From the NCBI RefSeq assembly GCF_024397975.1, contig NZ_CP073745.1, forward strand, positions 613,501 through 677,500: 64,000 nt of DNA. The letters are read 5' to 3'. A model generated the notes under the pieces. That model was not told where the DNA came from and made no database searches. It saw nothing but the letters and a program-made list of their open reading frames with translations. This document shows, piece by piece, positions 29,666-39,628 of this stretch. The DNA comes from Bacterioplanoides sp. SCSIO 12839 (GTDB taxonomy: Bacteria; Pseudomonadota; Gammaproteobacteria; Pseudomonadales; Oceanobacteraceae). Both the position numbers and the translations under genes were made by a program. Positions within the stretch are counted from its first letter, which is position 1, and every line of letters begins with the position of its first letter.

Positions 29666-30124
29666 TTGGCTAAAGACACTCAGTTAACCGAAATGCTGGC
29701 ACCCATTGTTGAATCCATGGGGTTCATCTTCTGGGGGCTGGAATACTCTGCTCAGGGTAAACATACCCTGCTGCGTATTTTTATTGATCATGATGACGGC
29801 ATCACAGTGGATCACTGTGCTGCGGTCAGCCGCCAGCTCAGCAGTGTGCTGGACGTAGAAGATCCGATTTCTCAGGATTACACCCTAGAAGTGTCATCAC
29901 CGGGAATGGATCGACCATTGTTCACCCTCGAACAGTTTCAGCGTTACGCCAATCATATTATTGAATTGCGCTTACGCATGCCGTTTGACGGGCGTCGTAA
30001 ATTTAAGGGCCAACTGATTGGTGTTGAGCAGGAAGATATTGTGCTGTTTGTCGACGGCCACGAATATCTACTGCCGATTGAGCTGATTGAGAAGGCGAAT
30101 GTTGTTCCACAATTCAAGGACTAA
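29666..30124 (+). CDS. rimP: Ribosome maturation factor RimP
   Basis: A 152-residue protein needed for 30S assembly. It has the N-terminal alpha/beta domain ([16 protein letters not shown] at about 33-48), the signature [14 protein letters not shown] and a C-terminal SH3-like domain. The start is TTG at 29666, preceded by TAGGTG; no ATG fits. It opens the conserved rimP-nusA-infB operon. Its TTG start and leader hairpins suggest dosage is held low. Confidence 0.94.
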   Translation: MAKDTQLTEMLAPIVESMGFIFWGLEYSAQGKHTLLRIFIDHDDGITVDHCAAVSRQLSSVLDVEDPISQDYTLEVSSPGMDRPLFTLEQFQRYANHIIELRLRMPFDGRRKFKGQLIGVEQEDIVLFVDGHEYLLPIELIEKANVVPQFKD

Positions 30125-30145
30125 GGTACAGAGCGAGGCTAGAAG

Positions 30146-31642
30146 ATGAGCAAAGAAATTCTCCTGGTCGCGGAAGCGGTATCCAACGAAAAAGGCGTTT
30201 CAAAAGAAATTATTTTTGAAGCCATCGAGTCTGCGCTGGCAGCAGCTGCTAAAAAGCGTTACGAAGACGAAGAAGCCACCATTCGCGTAGATATCGACCG
30301 CAGAACCGGCGATTACGAAACTTTCCGCAGCTGGTTAGTTGTCAGCAACGATGTTGTACCTGGTTTGGGTGACGAACTGACGCTGGAAGAAGCCCACGAG
30401 ATTGATACCAATCTGCAACCGGGTGACACCTACGAAACTCAGGTTGAAAACCCGGATTTTGGTCGCATTGCAGCTCAGGCGGCAAAACAGATCATTGTTC
30501 AGAAAGTACGCGAAGCTGAGCGTGCTCAGATTGTTGAACAATACGAAGACCGTGTTGGTGAACTGATCAGCGGAACCGTGAAAAAAGTGACCCGTGACAA
30601 CGTCATTGTTGATCTGGGTAACAACGCGGAAGGCCTGATGCCAAAAGATCAGCTGATTGGTCGTGAGATCCTGCGTATGGGTGATCGTGTACGTGCCATT
30701 CTGTTTGATATCCGCCCGGAAAACCGTGGTCCACAGCTGATGCTGAGCCGTACCACTTCCGACATGATGGTGGAGCTGTTCCGTATCGAGGTACCTGAAA
30801 TTGCTGAAGAAGTGATTGAGATCAAGGGTGCTGCCCGTGATCCGGGTTCTCGTGCAAAAATTGCGGTAAAAACCAACGATAAGCGTATCGACCCGGTTGG
30901 TGCTTGTGTGGGCATGCGCGGCGCGCGTGTTCAGGCAGTGACCAATGAACTGGGCGGTAATGAGCGCATTGATATTGTGTTGTGGGATGACAACCCAGCA
31001 CAGCTGGTTATCAATGCCATGGCACCAGCGGAAGTGGCTTCCATCATTATGGATGAAGAAACCAACTCCATGGATGTTGCCGTACTGGAAGATAACCTGG
31101 CGCAAGCCATTGGTCGTGGTGGTCAGAATGTTCGCTTAGCGTCTGAGCTGACCGGCTGGGAAATCAACGTGATGACCGAGCAGGAAGCCGCTGAGAAGCA
31201 GGACGAAGAAGCCTCTGCTTACATCACCACCTTTATGGATTCTCTGGATATTGATGAAGACTTCGCCCTGCTGTTGGTAGAAGAAGGCTTCACCTCTCTG
31301 GAAGAAATCGCCTACGTGCCAATGGAAGAAATGCTGGCGATTGAAGGTCTGGACGAAGAAGTCGTTAACGAGCTGCGTAATCGCGCCAAAGACGTGCTGC
31401 TGACTCAGGCCATTGCTTCTGAAGAACAGCTGGAAGCAGCACAGCCGGCGGAAGATCTGCTGGCAATGGACGGTATGGATAAGCACCTGGCATTGGTGCT
31501 GGCCAGTAAAGGTATTTGTACGATGGAGGATCTCGCCGAGCAATCCATTGATGACCTGCTGGACATCGAAGACATGACCGAAGAGAAAGCGGCCGAACTC
31601 ATTATGACGGCCCGTAAGCCCTGGTTTGAGGCTAACGATTAA
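30146..31642 (+). CDS. nusA: Transcription termination/antitermination factor NusA
   Basis: A 498-residue RNA polymerase partner for pausing, termination and antitermination. In order: N-terminal polymerase-binding domain (1-125), S1 domain (about 135-200), two KH domains (about 230-345, with [16 protein letters not shown] and [16 protein letters not shown]) and two acidic C-terminal repeats (about 360-495). This length and the two acidic repeats match E. coli-type NusA. It lies between rimP and infB in the usual operon. Confidence 0.97.
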   Translation: MSKEILLVAEAVSNEKGVSKEIIFEAIESALAAAAKKRYEDEEATIRVDIDRRTGDYETFRSWLVVSNDVVPGLGDELTLEEAHEIDTNLQPGDTYETQVENPDFGRIAAQAAKQIIVQKVREAERAQIVEQYEDRVGELISGTVKKVTRDNVIVDLGNNAEGLMPKDQLIGREILRMGDRVRAILFDIRPENRGPQLMLSRTTSDMMVELFRIEVPEIAEEVIEIKGAARDPGSRAKIAVKTNDKRIDPVGACVGMRGARVQAVTNELGGNERIDIVLWDDNPAQLVINAMAPAEVASIIMDEETNSMDVAVLEDNLAQAIGRGGQNVRLASELTGWEINVMTEQEAAEKQDEEASAYITTFMDSLDIDEDFALLLVEEGFTSLEEIAYVPMEEMLAIEGLDEEVVNELRNRAKDVLLTQAIASEEQLEAAQPAEDLLAMDGMDKHLALVLASKGICTMEDLAEQSIDDLLDIEDMTEEKAAELIMTARKPWFEAND

Positions 31643-31667
31643 TTAACGCTCGGCACAGGAGAAACGT

Positions 31668-34412
31668 ATGGCAGATGTAACAGTTAAAGAACTCGCCGAC
31701 GTGGTTAATACCGACGTTGATCGACTGCTGTCTCAAATGAAAGAAGCCGGTTTGCCACAAACCGCTTCGGCTGATGCAGTGTCTGATGAACAAAAGCAAA
31801 CACTGCTGGCCTTTTTAAAGACCAGTCACGGTGAATCCGCGGAAGCGCCGAAAAAGATCACTCTGAAGCGTAAAGCAACCACGACACTGAGCGCAGGTGC
31901 GGGCGGTAAAAAGCAGGTGAATGTTGAGGTGCGTAAAAAGCGCACCTATGTAAAACGCGATGAGTCTGAGCTGGCGGCCGAAAAAGCCCGTTTAGAAGCA
32001 AAAGCGGAAGCGGAAAAAGCGGCGGCAGAAGATGCTGAGCGTTCAGCGCAAGCGGCTCAGGCAAAAGCTGCTGCCGATGCGGAGCAAGCGGCTGCAGATA
32101 AAGCTCAGGCTGAGAAAGCCGCCGCTGAAGTGAAAGCTGCTAAAAAGCCGGAGCCTAAGGTTAAGAAAGAAGCGCCCAAAGCGCCTCAGATGCCTAAAGC
32201 GACTGCTACCGCTAAGCCAACCGCTCGCGTTGTTGCGAAGAAGGTAGAAGAGAAGAAGCCAACGGCGACTCTGAAGCCAAAGGCAGAAGCTAAGCCAAAA
32301 GCGACCGCTAAGCCAAAAGTTAAAGTGACTCAGAACGACGAACGTCGTGCTAAGCCAAGCAAGCCAGTTGCTAAAGTTCGTCAGAAGCCAACTGAAGATG
32401 AAGCTGCTCAGAAGCGTGCAGAGGCAGAAGCGGTTCAGGCTCGTCAGGATGATAGCGGTCGTAAGCGTGGTAAAGGCGGTGATCGTCGTAATGATGGTGA
32501 TCGTGATAAGCGTTTTGTTGATGGTTCCGAACAAAATCGCAACGGTGCCCGTAAAGGTCGCGGTAAGGTTAAGCTGAAAGGCGCTGCGCGTCGTCAACAA
32601 AACCAGGCGGCGAATGCGAATAACGAACACGGCTTCAGCAAACCAACTGCTCCGGTAATTAAAGAAGTTGAATTACCAGAAGCGATTTCTGTTGGTGAAC
32701 TGGCACAGAAGCTGGCGGTTAAAGCTGGTGAAGTGATCAAAGAGCTGATGAAGCTGGGTGTGATGGCGACCATCAACCAAACGCTGGATCAGGACACGGC
32801 CACTCTGGTGGTTGAAGAAATGGGCCACAAAGTTTCTAAGCTGATCTCTGACAATGAGTTGGAAGAAGCGGTAACAGAATCGGTTTCTTACGAAGGTGAG
32901 CAAACGACTCGTGCGCCGGTTGTGACCGTAATGGGTCACGTTGACCACGGTAAAACCTCGCTGCTGGATTACATCCGTAAATCACGCGTTGTATCAGGCG
33001 AAGCCGGTGGTATTACCCAGCACATTGGTGCTTACCACGTAGATACCGACCACGGTATGGTGTCCTTCCTGGATACCCCTGGACACGCGGCGTTTACTTC
33101 GATGCGTGCTCGTGGTGCTCAGTCGACTGACGTTGTCATTCTGGTGGTTGCAGCAGACGATGGTGTGATGCCACAGACCGAAGAAGCGGTACAACACGCT
33201 AAAGCGGCGGGTGTTCCAATTGTTGTTGCAATCAACAAGATGGATAAAGAAGCGGCGGATCCGGATCGTGCTAAAAACGAACTGGCGGCTCGCGACGTAA
33301 TCCCTGAAGACTGGGGTGGTGATGTACCGTTTGTACCGGTATCTGCACACACAGGTCAGGGCATCGATGAGCTGTTAGAAGCCGTTATCCTGCAAGCAGA
33401 ACTGCTGGAGCTGAAAGCTCACTTCGACGGCCCGGGTCAGGGTGTTGTGGTTGAGTCACGCCTGGATAAAGGTCGTGGTCCGGTTGCTACGCTGCTGGTT
33501 CAGAACGGTACCCTGAAGAAAGGCGATATCGTACTGGCAGGTACTTATTACGGTCGTGCCCGTGCACTGCTGGATGAGAACGGTAAGCCAACGGACGAAG
33601 CTGGCCCGTCTATCCCGGTAGAAATTCTGGGTCTGGGTGGTACGCCTGACGCTGGTGACGTATTCATGGTTGTTGAAAGCGAGAAGAAGGCACGTGAAGT
33701 GGCTGAATTCCGTGAAGCCAAGCTGAAAGAACAAATTCAGCAGCGTCAACAGAAAGCCAAACTGGATGCGCTGTTTGCAGGCATGCAGGAAGGTGAGCAG
33801 GCGAACCTGAACATCATTCTGAAGACCGACGTTCGTGGTTCTCTGGAAGCCATTGCCGCTTCTCTGGAGAAACTGGCAACTGATGAAGTGAAAGTAACCA
33901 TCGTATCTTCTGGTGTTGGTGGTATTACTGAAACTGACGCAACCCTGGCTGTTGCTTCTGGTGCAGTAATGTTTGGCTTCAACGTTCGTGCGGATAACGC
34001 TGCGAAGAAGGTTGTCGAAGCTAACGAAGTCGATATGCGTTACTACAGCGTGATCTACGATCTGCTGGATGACGTTAAGCAAGCGATGGGTGGCCTGCTG
34101 GCACCTGAGCTGCGCGAAGAAATCGTTGGTATCGCGGAAGTGCGTGACGTGTTCAACTCACCGAAATTTGGCCAGATTGCTGGTTGTATGGTGGTTGACG
34201 GTACTATCTACCGTAACAAGAAGATCCGTGTACTGCGTGAGAACGTAGTGATCTACGAAGGTGAACTTGAATCTCTGCGTCGCTTTAAAGATGACGTACA
34301 GGAAGTTCGCCAGGCGATGGAATGTGGTATCGGTGTTAAGAACTATCAGGATGTTCGCCCTGGCGATCAGATCGAAGTGTTCGATGTGCGTGAAATTGCA
34401 CGTACACTGTAA
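31668..34412 (+). CDS. infB: Translation initiation factor IF-2
   Basis: A 914-residue GTPase that brings initiator tRNA to the 30S subunit. A long N-terminal part rich in Ala, Lys and Glu (about 60-310) is low complexity. The GTPase domain starts near residue 415 with [16 protein letters not shown] and NKMDK. The C-terminal domains bind fMet-tRNA. AGGAGAAA precedes the ATG. In E. coli internal starts give shorter forms; whether that happens here cannot be seen. Confidence 0.97.
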   Translation: MADVTVKELADVVNTDVDRLLSQMKEAGLPQTASADAVSDEQKQTLLAFLKTSHGESAEAPKKITLKRKATTTLSAGAGGKKQVNVEVRKKRTYVKRDESELAAEKARLEAKAEAEKAAAEDAERSAQAAQAKAAADAEQAAADKAQAEKAAAEVKAAKKPEPKVKKEAPKAPQMPKATATAKPTARVVAKKVEEKKPTATLKPKAEAKPKATAKPKVKVTQNDERRAKPSKPVAKVRQKPTEDEAAQKRAEAEAVQARQDDSGRKRGKGGDRRNDGDRDKRFVDGSEQNRNGARKGRGKVKLKGAARRQQNQAANANNEHGFSKPTAPVIKEVELPEAISVGELAQKLAVKAGEVIKELMKLGVMATINQTLDQDTATLVVEEMGHKVSKLISDNELEEAVTESVSYEGEQTTRAPVVTVMGHVDHGKTSLLDYIRKSRVVSGEAGGITQHIGAYHVDTDHGMVSFLDTPGHAAFTSMRARGAQSTDVVILVVAADDGVMPQTEEAVQHAKAAGVPIVVAINKMDKEAADPDRAKNELAARDVIPEDWGGDVPFVPVSAHTGQGIDELLEAVILQAELLELKAHFDGPGQGVVVESRLDKGRGPVATLLVQNGTLKKGDIVLAGTYYGRARALLDENGKPTDEAGPSIPVEILGLGGTPDAGDVFMVVESEKKAREVAEFREAKLKEQIQQRQQKAKLDALFAGMQEGEQANLNIILKTDVRGSLEAIAASLEKLATDEVKVTIVSSGVGGITETDATLAVASGAVMFGFNVRADNAAKKVVEANEVDMRYYSVIYDLLDDVKQAMGGLLAPELREEIVGIAEVRDVFNSPKFGQIAGCMVVDGTIYRNKKIRVLRENVVIYEGELESLRRFKDDVQEVRQAMECGIGVKNYQDVRPGDQIEVFDVREIARTL

Positions 34413-34450
34413 ACCGGCTTCCAAGCCTATCAGTGCTTAATCGCACGACT

Positions 34451-34482
34451 CAAAGCCCGGTCTGTTTTCAGACTGGGCTTTG
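34451..34482 (+). other. Long hairpin between infB and rbfA
   Basis: CAAAGCCCGGTCTG pairs with CAGACTGGGCTTTG across TTTT. The bases after it (CTGCTTTT) are only a weak T-run, so it may be a leaky terminator or an RNase processing site within the operon. Confidence 0.65.
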
Positions 34483-34504
34483 CTGCTTTTGAAAGAGAAT
34501 AAAC

Positions 34505-34903
34505 ATGCCAAAAGATTACAGCCGTACATCACGACTGGGCGAGCAAATCCAGCGTGATCTGGCACAAATGATTCAGTTTGAAATGAAAGACCCACGTTTG
34601 GGTATGGTGACGTTAAACCAAGTGAAGGTGGCTAAAGATTTAGGTTATGCCGATATCTACTTCACCGTGATGGGTGCTAAAGGTGAAACGGATGAGCAAA
34701 TCCGTGAACAAACCGAAAGTATCCTGAATGATGCTGCCGGTTACCTGCGTTCTGAGCTGGCGCGTAACATGACGACTCGCGTGACGCCGCAGTTACGTTT
34801 TCACTATGACGAAACGTTAGAGCGTGGTCATCATCTGACTGGCCTGATTAAAAAGGCTCGCCAGGAAGATGATGCTCATCAGAGTGATGATTCTGAAGAC
34901 TAA
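34505..34903 (+). CDS. rbfA: 30S ribosome-binding factor RbfA
   Basis: A 132-residue KH-like protein that binds pre-30S particles and assists 16S rRNA 5'-end maturation; a cold-shock factor in E. coli. RTSRLGEQIQRDLAQMIQ at the N-terminus and LRFHYDETLERGHHLTGLI near the end are family hallmarks. The C-terminus is acidic. It follows infB after 92 bases with an intervening hairpin and precedes truB by 22 bases. Confidence 0.95.
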   Translation: MPKDYSRTSRLGEQIQRDLAQMIQFEMKDPRLGMVTLNQVKVAKDLGYADIYFTVMGAKGETDEQIREQTESILNDAAGYLRSELARNMTTRVTPQLRFHYDETLERGHHLTGLIKKARQEDDAHQSDDSED

Positions 34904-34925
34904 TTGCTAGCAGGTCATAAGTAGC

Positions 34926-35882
34926 GTGGGACGTAAGAAAAAAGGCCGCCCAGTCAGCGGCATTCTGGTGTTGAACAAACCGCTGGGGTTAAGTTCAAAT
35001 CAGGTTTTGCAAAAAGTGAAGTGGTTGTTCCAGGCGCAAAAAGCCGGTCATACCGGAGCGTTAGATCCACAAGCCAGTGGTGTTCTGCCGATTTGCCTGG
35101 GTGAAGCAACCAAGTTTTCTCAGTTATTACTGGACTCCGATAAGGGTTATGACACCACGGCCAAGCTGGGCGAAATTCGTTCGACTGGTGATGCTGAAGG
35201 CGAAGTGATCAAAACCGCGGATGTGCCTGAGTTATCAGGCGCGCAGGTCGAAGCGGTGCTGAAAAACTTTCGTGGTGATGTGGTTCAGGTGCCACCGATG
35301 TTTTCCGCATTGAAGCTTGATGGTAAACCTTTATACGAACTGGCCCGTAACGGTATGACGGCGGAAGAAGCTCAGGCCATTGCTGAGAAAAAACGCCGTA
35401 CCATTCAGATTCATGAGTTGACGTTGAACGATCAACGCTCTGATGAGCTTGATCTGTCGGTACGTTGCTCGAAAGGCACCTATATTCGTACTCTGGTGGA
35501 AGACATCGGTAATGAGATTGGCTCGGGTGCTTATGTCTCTATGCTGCATCGTACTCATTCCGGGCCGTATCACTCTGGCCAGATGATCACGCTGGAGGAG
35601 CTGGAAACCCTGGCAGAAGAGGGCGGAACCGAGGAGTTAGATAAATTATTGCTGCCGCCTGAAACCGCTTTACCGGATAGTTGGCCGGTTATTGAGCTGA
35701 GTCGTGTCGAAGCCGAAAAGATCCTGCAAGGGCAGGCTGTCAGTACTGGCTTAACCGAAGCACCTTCTGTACAATTATGGGCCGCTGAATCCGGGCGAAA
35801 GCAGTTGATCGGTATTGGCCGCATTGAACGAGGTGGTATTCGACCACAGCGTTTGTTGCAGGTAAGCCTGTTAGCTGACTGA
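34926..35882 (+). CDS. truB: tRNA pseudouridine-55 synthase
   Basis: A 318-residue enzyme that makes pseudouridine 55 in the T-loop of tRNAs. The catalytic aspartate is in GHTGALDPQASGVLP (about residue 44). KGTYIRTLVEDIG and the C-terminal PUA-like part follow. The start is GTG at 34926, with a weak upstream Shine-Dalgarno, and begins with a basic GRKKKGRPVSG tail. It is co-transcribed with rbfA. Confidence 0.96.
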   Translation: MGRKKKGRPVSGILVLNKPLGLSSNQVLQKVKWLFQAQKAGHTGALDPQASGVLPICLGEATKFSQLLLDSDKGYDTTAKLGEIRSTGDAEGEVIKTADVPELSGAQVEAVLKNFRGDVVQVPPMFSALKLDGKPLYELARNGMTAEEAQAIAEKKRRTIQIHELTLNDQRSDELDLSVRCSKGTYIRTLVEDIGNEIGSGAYVSMLHRTHSGPYHSGQMITLEELETLAEEGGTEELDKLLLPPETALPDSWPVIELSRVEAEKILQGQAVSTGLTEAPSVQLWAAESGRKQLIGIGRIERGGIRPQRLLQVSLLAD

Positions 35883-35941
35883 TTTGAGGCACTCAAAAGG
35901 TGTCGACGGATACGCCACATAAGTGGCAGCATCCCACTGTT

Positions 35942-35976
35942 AATGTGCACGGTGGTGATGTCTTTAAATGCACATT
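35942..35976 (+). promoter_or_regulatory. rpsO leader hairpin (candidate S15 autoregulatory site)
   Basis: AATGTGCA pairs with TGCACATT just upstream of the rpsO GGAG, and a second small hairpin GCCAC/GTGGC lies before it (35914-35927). S15 represses its own translation through a leader structure in E. coli; this is a plausible counterpart, though the fold was not computed. Confidence 0.45.
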
Positions 35977-35993
35977 CATTGGAGTATATACAG

Positions 35994-36263
35994 ATGGCAT
36001 TATCTGCTGAAAAGAAAGCTGAGATTGTAAACGAGTACAAAACTGCTGAAGGCGACACTGGTTCTCCTGAAGTACAAGTTGCTCTGCTGACCTTCAACAT
36101 CAACGATCTGCAAGGTCACTTCAAAGCACACGCTAAAGATCACCACTCTCGTCGTGGTCTGATCCGTATGGTTAACCAGCGTCGTAAGCTGCTGGACTAC
36201 CTGAAGCGTAAAGATGCAAACCGTTACTTAGAGCTGATCAAGCGTCTGGGTCTGCGTCGCTAA
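35994..36263 (+). CDS. rpsO: 30S ribosomal protein S15
   Basis: An 89-residue primary 16S rRNA-binding protein. [13 protein letters not shown] and [20 protein letters not shown] are the family signatures, ending LGLRR. ATG 35994 gives the exact family length; the longer open frame is not used. GGAG lies ten bases upstream. A strong terminator follows, then pnp, as in E. coli. Confidence 0.98.
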   Translation: MALSAEKKAEIVNEYKTAEGDTGSPEVQVALLTFNINDLQGHFKAHAKDHHSRRGLIRMVNQRRKLLDYLKRKDANRYLELIKRLGLRR

Positions 36264-36274
36264 GATCTCGCTTT

Positions 36275-36309
36275 ACAACAAAAGCCCTCCGGGGCTTTTG
36301 TTGTTTTAG
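36275..36309 (+). terminator. Terminator after rpsO
   Basis: ACAACAAAAGCCC pairs with GGGCTTTTGTTGT around a small loop, followed by a T-run. Confidence 0.9.
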
Positions 36310-36340
36310 CTAGTGTTGTTTTATTGAATGATTCAATGCT

Positions 36341-36443
36341 GAAACATTGAGATATTGGCAGCCGGGGCGCTACAAGTTCGTCCCTGAAGGCTAATAAATC
36401 ACATCCTTGTGATTTACCCCTTTGCCAATAGCATCAATATTTC
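36341..36443 (-). repeat. Composite inverted-repeat element, copy H (divergent core)
   Basis: Outer arms 36341-36360 and 36423-36443 pair with one bulge. Inside, a GGGG/CCCC stem encloses TAAATCAC/GTGATTTA (36395-36416), whose minus-strand tip is AAGGAT, giving ACAAGGATGT. A second segment reads TTCAGGGACGAA on the minus strand. The layout matches the other elements but the sequence is only distantly similar. It lies between the rpsO terminator and the pnp leader. Confidence 0.55.
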
Positions 36444-36517
36444 TCACGATGGATTAATTTCAGTTTCAAGAAAAACTGTGGTGCCAACCCCATTTGATCA
36501 TTTTGGCGATCAGTGGT

Positions 36518-36591
36518 GGTGCTTCTAACCATTCACCTTTCCGCTTTGTTCCAAAGAACGAAGTACCGAAGGGTTAATGCTTAGAAGCACC
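36518..36591 (+). promoter_or_regulatory. pnp leader stem-loop (candidate RNase III site)
   Basis: GGTGCTTCTAA (36518-36528) and TTAGAAGCACC (36581-36591) pair perfectly, with an apical hairpin CTTTGTTC/GAACGAAG inside. ATTCACC (36531) can alternatively pair with GGTGAAT (36605), near the ribosome-binding site. In E. coli such a leader hairpin is cut by RNase III and mediates PNPase autocontrol. Confidence 0.7.
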
Positions 36592-36635
36592 GGCAGTCGG
36601 AACTGGTGAATATTTTTTATTAAAGGAAATTTTGA

Positions 36636-38738
36636 ATGAGCACTAAACCAGTTGCTTTAACCAAAACCTTCGAATTCGGCGGCGAAACCGTCACGTTAGA
36701 AACCGGCCGTATCGCTCGTCAGGCTGACGGCGCTGTACTGGCTACTATCGGTAAAACTCAGGTGCTGGCTACTGTTGTAGCGGCTAAAAGCACTAAGCCG
36801 GGTCAGGACTTCTTCCCGCTGTCTGTTCACTATCAGGAAAAAATGTACGCCGCTGGCCGTATCCCTGGTGGTTACCTGAAGCGTGAAGGTCGTCCTTCTG
36901 AAAAAGAAACTCTGACTTCTCGTCTGATCGACCGTCCGATTCGTCCGCTGTTCCCGAACGGCTTCATGAACGAAGTTCAGGTTATCCAGACTGTTGTTGC
37001 AGCAGAAAAAGACGTTGATCCGGACATCTGTGCCATGATCGCAACGTCTGCGGCATTGAGCATTTCTGGTATTCCGTTTAACGGTCCTATCGGTGCAGCA
37101 CGTGTTGCTTTCACTGATGACAACGGCTACACCCTGAACCCAACTTACAGCCAGCTGGAAGATTCTCTGCTGGACATGGTTGTAGCAGGTACCAAAGACG
37201 CAGTTCTGATGGTTGAATCTGAAGCTGACGAACTGACCGAAGACGAAATGTTGGGTGCGGTACTGTTCGCACACAAAGGTTTCCAGTCTGCGATCACAGC
37301 GATCAGCGAATGGGCTGAAGAGCTGAAAGTTGAACAGTGGGATTGGCAGGCTGAAGCGCGTGACGAAGAGCTGTACAACGCCGTTAAAGCAGAAGCGGCT
37401 GCTGGCATCAGCGAAGCGTACACCATCTCTGATAAGCTGGCTCGTTACGGTCGTATCGACGAAGTTAAAGCCGCAGCCGTTGAAAAACTGGCCGCAGCAG
37501 AAGGCGAAGAAGGCTACAGCGCCGACGATATCGCCGGCATGGTTGGCGAACTGAAGTACGAAGTGGTACGTCAGCGTGTTATCGACGGTCAGCCTCGTAT
37601 CGACGGTCGTGACAACGAAACCGTACGTCCTCTGACCATTGAAACCGGTTGTCTGAATACCGCTCATGGTTCTGCAATCTTCACCCGTGGTGAAACTCAG
37701 GCGATCGTTGCAACGACTCTGGGTAGCGCACGTGACGCACAGATGGTTGATTTCCTGCACGGTATGACCACTGATCCATTCCTGTTCCACTACAACTTCC
37801 CTCCATACTCTGTTGGTGAAGCTGGCCGTATGGGCGGTGTTGGCCGTCGTGAAATTGGTCACGGTCGTCTGGCTCGTCGTGGTGTTCAGGCGATGATGCC
37901 GGATCAGGAAGAGTTCCCATACACCATCCGTGTGGTATCTGAGATCACAGAATCGAATGGTTCTTCTTCTATGGCTTCCGTATGTGGCGCGTCTCTGTCT
38001 CTGATGGATGCGGGTGTTCCACTGAAAGCGCCAGTGGCTGGTATCGCTATGGGTCTGGTTAAAGAAGGCGAGAAATTCGCGGTTCTGACCGACATCCTGG
38101 GCGACGAAGATCACCTGGGCGACATGGACTTTAAAGTAGCCGGTACTGACGAAGGTATCACTGCACTGCAGATGGATATCAAGATCGAAGGTATCACCGA
38201 AGAGATCATGGAAATCGCTCTGACTCAGGCTAAAAAAGCTCGTTTCACTATCCTTGAACAAATGAACGCGGTTATCTCTGAGCCACGTACTGAGCTGTCT
38301 GAAAACGCGCCAACCATGACCAGCATGAAGATCGATTCTGACAAGATTCGTGACGTAATCGGTAAAGGTGGTGCAACCATCCGTGATATCACCGAGAAGA
38401 CGGGTGCTTCTGTTGATATCGACGACAACGGCAACATCAAGATCTTCGCAGCTGATAAAGCCGGTGCTGATGCAGCACAGAAGATGATCGAAGAGATCAC
38501 TGCTGAAATCGAAGTAGGTGTTACTTACGAAGGTAAAGTCAGCAAGATCGTAGACTTCGGTGCTTTCATCACCGTACTGCCAGGCAAAGATGGCCTGCTG
38601 CACATCTCTCAGATCAGCGAAGAGCGTGTTGAAAACGTAGCTGACCACCTGACTGAAGGCCAGATGGTTAAAGTTCACGTGATGGACGTTGATCCGAAAG
38701 GTCGTGTTAAGCTGACTATGAAAGGCGTTGAACAGTAA
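36636..38738 (+). CDS. pnp: Polyribonucleotide nucleotidyltransferase (PNPase)
   Basis: A 700-residue phosphorolytic 3'-5' exoribonuclease and degradosome component. Two RNase PH-like domains (about 12-220 and 310-545, the second with [20 protein letters not shown]) are joined by a helical linker. A KH domain ([15 protein letters not shown]) and an S1 domain follow (about 560-700). The C-terminus lies soon after the S1 domain. AAAGGAAA precedes the ATG. The structured leader suggests autoregulation. Confidence 0.98.
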   Translation: MSTKPVALTKTFEFGGETVTLETGRIARQADGAVLATIGKTQVLATVVAAKSTKPGQDFFPLSVHYQEKMYAAGRIPGGYLKREGRPSEKETLTSRLIDRPIRPLFPNGFMNEVQVIQTVVAAEKDVDPDICAMIATSAALSISGIPFNGPIGAARVAFTDDNGYTLNPTYSQLEDSLLDMVVAGTKDAVLMVESEADELTEDEMLGAVLFAHKGFQSAITAISEWAEELKVEQWDWQAEARDEELYNAVKAEAAAGISEAYTISDKLARYGRIDEVKAAAVEKLAAAEGEEGYSADDIAGMVGELKYEVVRQRVIDGQPRIDGRDNETVRPLTIETGCLNTAHGSAIFTRGETQAIVATTLGSARDAQMVDFLHGMTTDPFLFHYNFPPYSVGEAGRMGGVGRREIGHGRLARRGVQAMMPDQEEFPYTIRVVSEITESNGSSSMASVCGASLSLMDAGVPLKAPVAGIAMGLVKEGEKFAVLTDILGDEDHLGDMDFKVAGTDEGITALQMDIKIEGITEEIMEIALTQAKKARFTILEQMNAVISEPRTELSENAPTMTSMKIDSDKIRDVIGKGGATIRDITEKTGASVDIDDNGNIKIFAADKAGADAAQKMIEEITAEIEVGVTYEGKVSKIVDFGAFITVLPGKDGLLHISQISEERVENVADHLTEGQMVKVHVMDVDPKGRVKLTMKGVEQ

Positions 38739-38767
38739 AAAACTACCTGCGTTGCCACTGCAGCGTT

Positions 38768-38880
38768 AAAAACAGACTCAATATGCTCACTGGCTATGCC
38801 AGAACGAACTTTAGTTCGGCCCGAAGGGTGAGCAACGCGAATATTTATTAGTTATAAACTGCGCTATTTCGTCTGTTTTT
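38768..38880. repeat. Composite hairpin element of another type downstream of pnp
   Basis: AAAAACAGAC (38768) and GTCTGTTTTT (38871) frame a region with GCTCAC/GTGAGC (38785 and 38828), a CTGGC/GCCAG hairpin (38790-38802) and CGAAC/GTTCG (38805-38818). The overall plan resembles the GGA-tipped elements, but the loops carry no GGA and the core sequence is unrelated. It starts 30 bases after the pnp stop. Confidence 0.55.
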
Positions 38881-38929
38881 GCCTTGCATTGTCGGCCTCG
38901 CTAACGTTTTTTAGTCAAAGCTTTAGAAG

Positions 38930-38968
38930 AAAAAACGCCGCTGTTGTTAACAACAGCGGCGTTTTTTT
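38930..38968. terminator. Strong terminator after pnp
   Basis: AAAAAACGCCGCTGTTG pairs perfectly with CAACAGCGGCGTTTTTT across TTAA, flanked by A- and T-runs. Confidence 0.92.
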
Positions 38969-39085
38969 ATGCATGATATCGAGCCAATGTTCTTTATTGG
39001 GACGATTGTACTTCGCACTGGCGTTGTTTGTCTGATTTGTCCGAGTTAGTCTTTTGTCTAACAACAATAAAAAATATTCACCACT

Positions 39086-39265
39086 ATGCTTCGATTTATT
39101 CTGACGTTATTTTGTATTTCAGTGGCTGCTTTGATTTATTGCGTCCGTTTTTCTGTGCCGGATGTGGTCATTACGGAAGTAGTAATAACGGAAGTGGAAA
39201 TCTCGTCAGGTACCGACACCAGGGAGGTCATGCAGGTTGCGGCTGAGGTCAAACCTCAATATTAA
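39086..39265 (+). CDS. Possible 59-residue membrane microprotein
   Basis: An open frame of 59 codons with one hydrophobic segment, LRFILTLFCISVAALIYCV (about residues 2-20), followed by a short polar tail with repeated VITEV. No ribosome-binding site is apparent, and it overlaps the end of the convergent minus-strand gene by 17 bases. The composition looks more protein-like than the overlapping frame at 39028-39246. No homology is recognised. Treat as a candidate only. Confidence 0.3.
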   Translation: MLRFILTLFCISVAALIYCVRFSVPDVVITEVVITEVEISSGTDTREVMQVAAEVKPQY

Positions 39266-39548
39266 TAAAACGACCCAAACGTTGCTCGCCATCTAACTGC
39301 TGGGTATTCAGAAATTGCTGAGATTCGGTCGTTTGTCCTTGTCGCTGCTGGCGCTCATCAGCTAATTGCTGTGCCTGAAACTCAGCGTCTGATACATCGG
39401 CCGGGACCACTTCAATCGCGCTCACCTGACGAACAACTTCTGTCTTGTCGTTTTGCGTATTAACTGGACGCGCATCATTGCGCAGCTCGCGAACCGGGTC
39501 GCCACGCTGTGGATTAAGTAAGCTGTTTGAAAACGACTGAATATTCAT
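39249..39548 (-). CDS. Hypothetical Gln/Asp-rich protein
   Basis: A 99-residue soluble protein without signal peptide or membrane helix. It is rich in Gln, Asp and Arg, with the segment QAQQLADERQQRQGQTTESQQFLNTQ likely helical. It is the last gene of a leftward group after the PAP2 gene, 80 bases away. No family is recognised. Confidence 0.6.
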   Translation of the reverse strand: MNIQSFSNSLLNPQRGDPVRELRNDARPVNTQNDKTEVVRQVSAIEVVPADVSDAEFQAQQLADERQQRQGQTTESQQFLNTQQLDGEQRLGRFINIEV

Positions 39549-39628
39549 GGCATTACAGAAGCAATGTGAGGTCTGAAAACTATAGCAGTTTTAGCCGCAT
39601 TTTCATGCAGCAACTTCGTGCAATCTCA

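Noticed and set aside
36696-38678. A 660-codon open frame on the strand opposite pnp
   Set aside because: It mirrors the strongly biased codon use of pnp, has no ribosome-binding site and its translation is rich in His, Phe, Thr and Arg without any domain.
39028-39246. 72-codon plus-strand frame after pnp
   Set aside because: Composition is unlike a protein; the overlapping 39086-39265 frame has a clearer membrane helix.
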